64,000 bases of DNA, taken from Prevotella sp. (lineage in GTDB: Bacteria > Bacteroidota > Bacteroidia > Bacteroidales > Dysgonomonadaceae). The translations under genes and the position numbers were made by a program. Under the pieces are notes generated by a model. The model was not told where the DNA came from. It worked only from the letters and a program-made list of their open reading frames with translations, and ran no database searches. Of the stretch, positions 61,912 to 64,000 are shown piece by piece. The stretch spans positions 62,001-126,000 of the forward strand of contig JAITVV010000081.1 of the NCBI GenBank assembly GCA_031285625.1, in the 5' to 3' direction. How positions within the stretch are numbered: the first letter of the stretch is position 1; every line of letters starts with the position of its first letter.

Positions 61912-62562
61912 TTAATCTAAAAGTTGCTTCAGCCCCTCTAAATTCGTAAAATCCGAAATTACACCATATGTATAATCTTTCAGAAAATCAGCAGGGAGCG
62001 TAGTGGATATGCCAATCACACGCATAAAAGCATAAGTAGCAGCTTTAATACCTGTAAACGCATCTTCAAATACAGCACACTCTGCGGATTGGACTCCAAG
62101 ATTTGTTTTGGCAAGTACGTAGCCCATAGGATCGGGTTTACCTTTCTTTATACTATCTGATGTGATAACCGTATCGAATGTATCTGTTAATGACAATTGA
62201 TCCAATACAACCTTTACTTTGCTTGTAGGAGAACTGGTTACCAAACCTATTTTATAACCTTCATCTTTAAGATATTTGATGTACTCAAGAACTCCCGGAA
62301 TAACTATTTTCTTATAATCAATAGCCTGTTCCATTTTAGAACATGCATCCCTTATAGCTTGCTTTTCCTCAAGTGTGGAAATAGTAAAATAAAGTTCTAT
62401 TATAGAATTCAATGTCATTCCTTTAATAACAGATGAAAAATTATTCATTTTCAACTCATTATCCTGTGCTATCTTACTCCAGAATCTGTCATAGTCATGT
62501 TCTGTATCTACAACAACTCCATCTAAACCAAATAATACGGTTGTAATTTTACTTTTTGCCAT
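61912..62562 (-). CDS. HAD-family phosphatase/phosphoglucomutase-like protein lacking the nucleophilic Asp
   Basis: 216 residues of beta-phosphoglucomutase type, full length and without frameshift. Motif I reads VLFGLDGVVVDTE: residue 12, the nucleophile in the usual FDLDG, is Gly (codon GGT at 62527-62529). The acid/base Asp14 remains. Motif II (VTSSPTSKVKV), the Lys in KKGKPDPMGY and motif III (VFEDAFTGIKAA) are normal. A one-base change GAT to GGT explains the loss. Without the Asp, phosphoryl transfer should be abolished; the protein may still bind substrate. Otherwise the family removes phosphate from small sugars or similar. Confidence 0.88.
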   Translation of the reverse strand: MAKSKITTVLFGLDGVVVDTEHDYDRFWSKIAQDNELKMNNFSSVIKGMTLNSIIELYFTISTLEEKQAIRDACSKMEQAIDYKKIVIPGVLEYIKYLKDEGYKIGLVTSSPTSKVKVVLDQLSLTDTFDTVITSDSIKKGKPDPMGYVLAKTNLGVQSAECAVFEDAFTGIKAATYAFMRVIGISTTLPADFLKDYTYGVISDFTNLEGLKQLLD

Positions 62563-62670
62563 TTTTTTGCTGTTATCTATTAGCTAATAATAAAGAAACA
62601 AAGTAAGATATTTTTATTGGTATTCAGCCAGTATAAACCTTAAATTTTAGTATTTCCTGTATATAAAAAA

Positions 62671-62696
62671 CGGGAGACATTCTATAAATGCTCCCG
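62671..62696 (-). terminator. Intrinsic terminator after the M48 protease gene
   Basis: CGGGAG (62671-62676) pairs with CTCCCG (62691-62696), with additional CATT/AATG pairing; the minus strand continues TTTTTTATATA. Confidence 0.82.
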
Positions 62697-62723
62697 CTCT
62701 ATGCTTCATAAAAAGAATTGTAA

Positions 62724-63518
62724 TTATTTATATTCTTTTTTGTATTTAGCTTCTAGTTTGTCAGCTCTTTTTCCGCTTTCAGGGTGTGTAGAGAACAATT
62801 GTTTTGCTTTGCTTTTATCAACGCCTGCATCATCCGATAGTTTTTGAATAACACGTAGAGCCGTTACCATTCCCATAGGATCTTTTCCGCTTTTCTTCAA
62901 GAATTCATATCCATAATCATCGGCTGCATATTCAGCTTTTTGAGAGAATTGTGCGCTTGCCAATGCTTCGCCAAGTTCACCTAATTGAGAATCTGTAAGT
63001 GTAGCAGCTGCATCACTTGTAGAAGCTACAGCATCTTTAAGAGCTGAAGTCAATAGCGCTTTCTTAAATGCATCTTTAGAATCTTTGTTAACTATATGTC
63101 CTACTTCGTGCCCTACGATACCAAGTATTTCATCATCTGTCAACAGTTCCATAAGGCCCGCAAAAACACGGATACTTCCATTTGCACATGCAAAAGCATT
63201 CTGATCGATTACATAATAAGCCTGGATATCAAGCTTTACATCAGATGGCATAGTCGATTTAATCTTTTCAAGACGATCTGCTACAGCTTTCATTCCCGGA
63301 TCTGTATCTGTTGTTTTGCATACAGGATTATGAGCATCCATCCAATCGATATACTCCTGACAATAAGCAGCAATCTGATCATCGGTAAGAGTTAATGCTT
63401 TAGCAGTTTTAGTAGCAGCGTCAAGGTGTTTTTTATTGATCTTTAGTCCTCCAAGTTGTGCATTTGCCGTGAAAGAGCAAACTAAAATTAAGGTCAACGC
63501 AGTTAGTAGTTTCTTCAT
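62724..63518 (-). CDS. Exported M48-family metalloprotease
   Basis: 264 residues. Signal peptide KLLTALTLILVCSFTANAQ. The zinc motif HEVGH is at residues 137-141 in DDEILGIVGHEVGHIVNKDSKD, and the third ligand region is KAEYAADDYGYEFLKKSG (ExxxAD). VFAGLMELL and LFSTHPESGKRADKLE are also typical of periplasmic BepA/YggG-like M48 peptidases. These degrade or help assemble envelope proteins. It is a single gene with its own terminator. Confidence 0.92.
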   Translation of the reverse strand: MKKLLTALTLILVCSFTANAQLGGLKINKKHLDAATKTAKALTLTDDQIAAYCQEYIDWMDAHNPVCKTTDTDPGMKAVADRLEKIKSTMPSDVKLDIQAYYVIDQNAFACANGSIRVFAGLMELLTDDEILGIVGHEVGHIVNKDSKDAFKKALLTSALKDAVASTSDAAATLTDSQLGELGEALASAQFSQKAEYAADDYGYEFLKKSGKDPMGMVTALRVIQKLSDDAGVDKSKAKQLFSTHPESGKRADKLEAKYKKEYK

Positions 63519-63548
63519 AAAAATTGATGTTTGGTTAGTATTCTAATA

Positions 63549-63977
63549 TTAACTTTTCTCGAGATGTAATATCGGGTAGCCTTTTCCTTCTCCATCATAT
63601 TCATCACGACTTACTTCTTTGAAGCCAAAATGATAATAGAAATTCAAAGCTTGTGTATTTTGTTCATTCACATCTACCTTTCGTGCATTTAGCTTATTCA
63701 CAGCATAGTCAAGCAATACTTTCCCTATTCCTGTACCCCTGCTTTCATTATCCACAAAAAGCATTTCAATATTATCATCACTAGTACCCAAAAAGGCTTT
63801 TATAACTCCTTTGTCATTCTTATAAACATATAACGAAACATGCTCAAAATAAATAGGTATATGTGATTTATAAAATTCAAAATCTTCGTCTGATAAGAAA
63901 TCATGAGTAGCCTTTACCGCACTCTCCCAGATATCTATCAATACAGGGTAATCTTTTTTGCCAGCTGAACTAATCAT
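63549..63977 (-). CDS. GNAT-family N-acetyltransferase
   Basis: 142 residues. Acetyl-CoA binding motif A is MLFVDNESRGTGIGKVLLDYAV (R/Q-x-x-G-x-G/A form), and motif B is VDVNEQNTQALNFYYHFGFKEVSRDEYD. The N-terminus DYPVLIDIWESAVKATHDFLSDEDF matches small YjaB/YafP-like acetyltransferases. Substrate unknown. It lies 30 nt upstream of the protease gene on the same strand but the gap contains a probable separate start, so co-transcription is uncertain. Confidence 0.9.
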   Translation of the reverse strand: MISSAGKKDYPVLIDIWESAVKATHDFLSDEDFEFYKSHIPIYFEHVSLYVYKNDKGVIKAFLGTSDDNIEMLFVDNESRGTGIGKVLLDYAVNKLNARKVDVNEQNTQALNFYYHFGFKEVSRDEYDGEGKGYPILHLEKS

Positions 63978-64000
63978 TTTGTGTAACTTTTTATATTTTT

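Noticed and set aside
1-64000. tRNA, rRNA, CRISPR arrays and insertion sequences
   Set aside because: None recognised by eye: no CCA-ended cloverleaf, no evenly spaced repeats and no transposase frame.

Overview
The window looks like a chromosomal segment of an anaerobic, gut-type Bacteroidales bacterium. A Dysgonomonas or Porphyromonadaceae-like lineage is my best guess. The reasons are low G+C, promoters of the Bacteroidetes type (TTTG, about 19 nt, TAnnTTTG), a PorX regulator of the type IX secretion system, GLPGLI-family proteins, many CarboxypepD_reg/TonB-dependent outer-membrane barrels, FISUMP and fimbrillin-like surface proteins, and the conserved order mnmG-apt-uvrC-dtd-mazG-deoC. 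I saw no rRNA, tRNA, CRISPR array, insertion sequence or prophage.

Layout. 0-4.5 kb (+): the 3' end of a GH18 chitinase, porX, tsaE and a Na/Pi cotransporter. 4.5-9.1 kb (-): an apparent operon of a 58-residue secreted cysteine peptide, two GLPGLI paralogues and a CarboxypepD_reg outer-membrane barrel. 9.3-12.8 kb (-): a second large barrel protein and an orphan helix-turn-helix protein related to phage terminase small subunits. 12.9-25.9 kb (-): a cobalamin-riboswitch operon with a BtuB-like receptor, a BtuF-like lipoprotein, an exported CbiK-like chelatase, a second TonB receptor, a PepSY membrane protein and three two-domain corrin-ring enzymes (CobJ-CbiC, CbiE-CbiT, CbiG-CobM). A divergent cbiA follows at 26.2 kb. 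27.5-38 kb: mixed housekeeping and envelope genes (radical SAM, argB, rpsO, a DUF3127 protein, DUF418, AI-2E, PBP4-type carboxypeptidase, EamA). 38-47.7 kb (+): cutC and the mnmG-apt-uvrC-dtd-mazG-deoC block, with two parS-like sites between mnmG and apt. 47.8-63.9 kb: assorted genes including an AraC regulator, a FISUMP protein, polyprenyl synthase, polA, two tandem polytopic membrane paralogues, a HAD protein, an M48 protease and a GNAT.

Four lesions stand out: a frameshift in a porin-like gene (about 30.34 kb), an in-frame TGA in an HdeD-like gene (43,953), a deletion that joins 5' deoC to 3' thiD (about 47,223), and loss of the nucleophilic Asp in a HAD phosphatase (62,527-62,529). Either this lineage is losing genes or the assembly carries errors; raw reads would decide.

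The strongest candidates for something undescribed are the peptide/GLPGLI/barrel operon at 4.5-9.1 kb, a recurrent upstream motif TGTTACTTTTGTTACTTTTT found before several unrelated genes and always pointing the same way, and a dispersed repeat that supplies the start codon of the BtuF-like gene.
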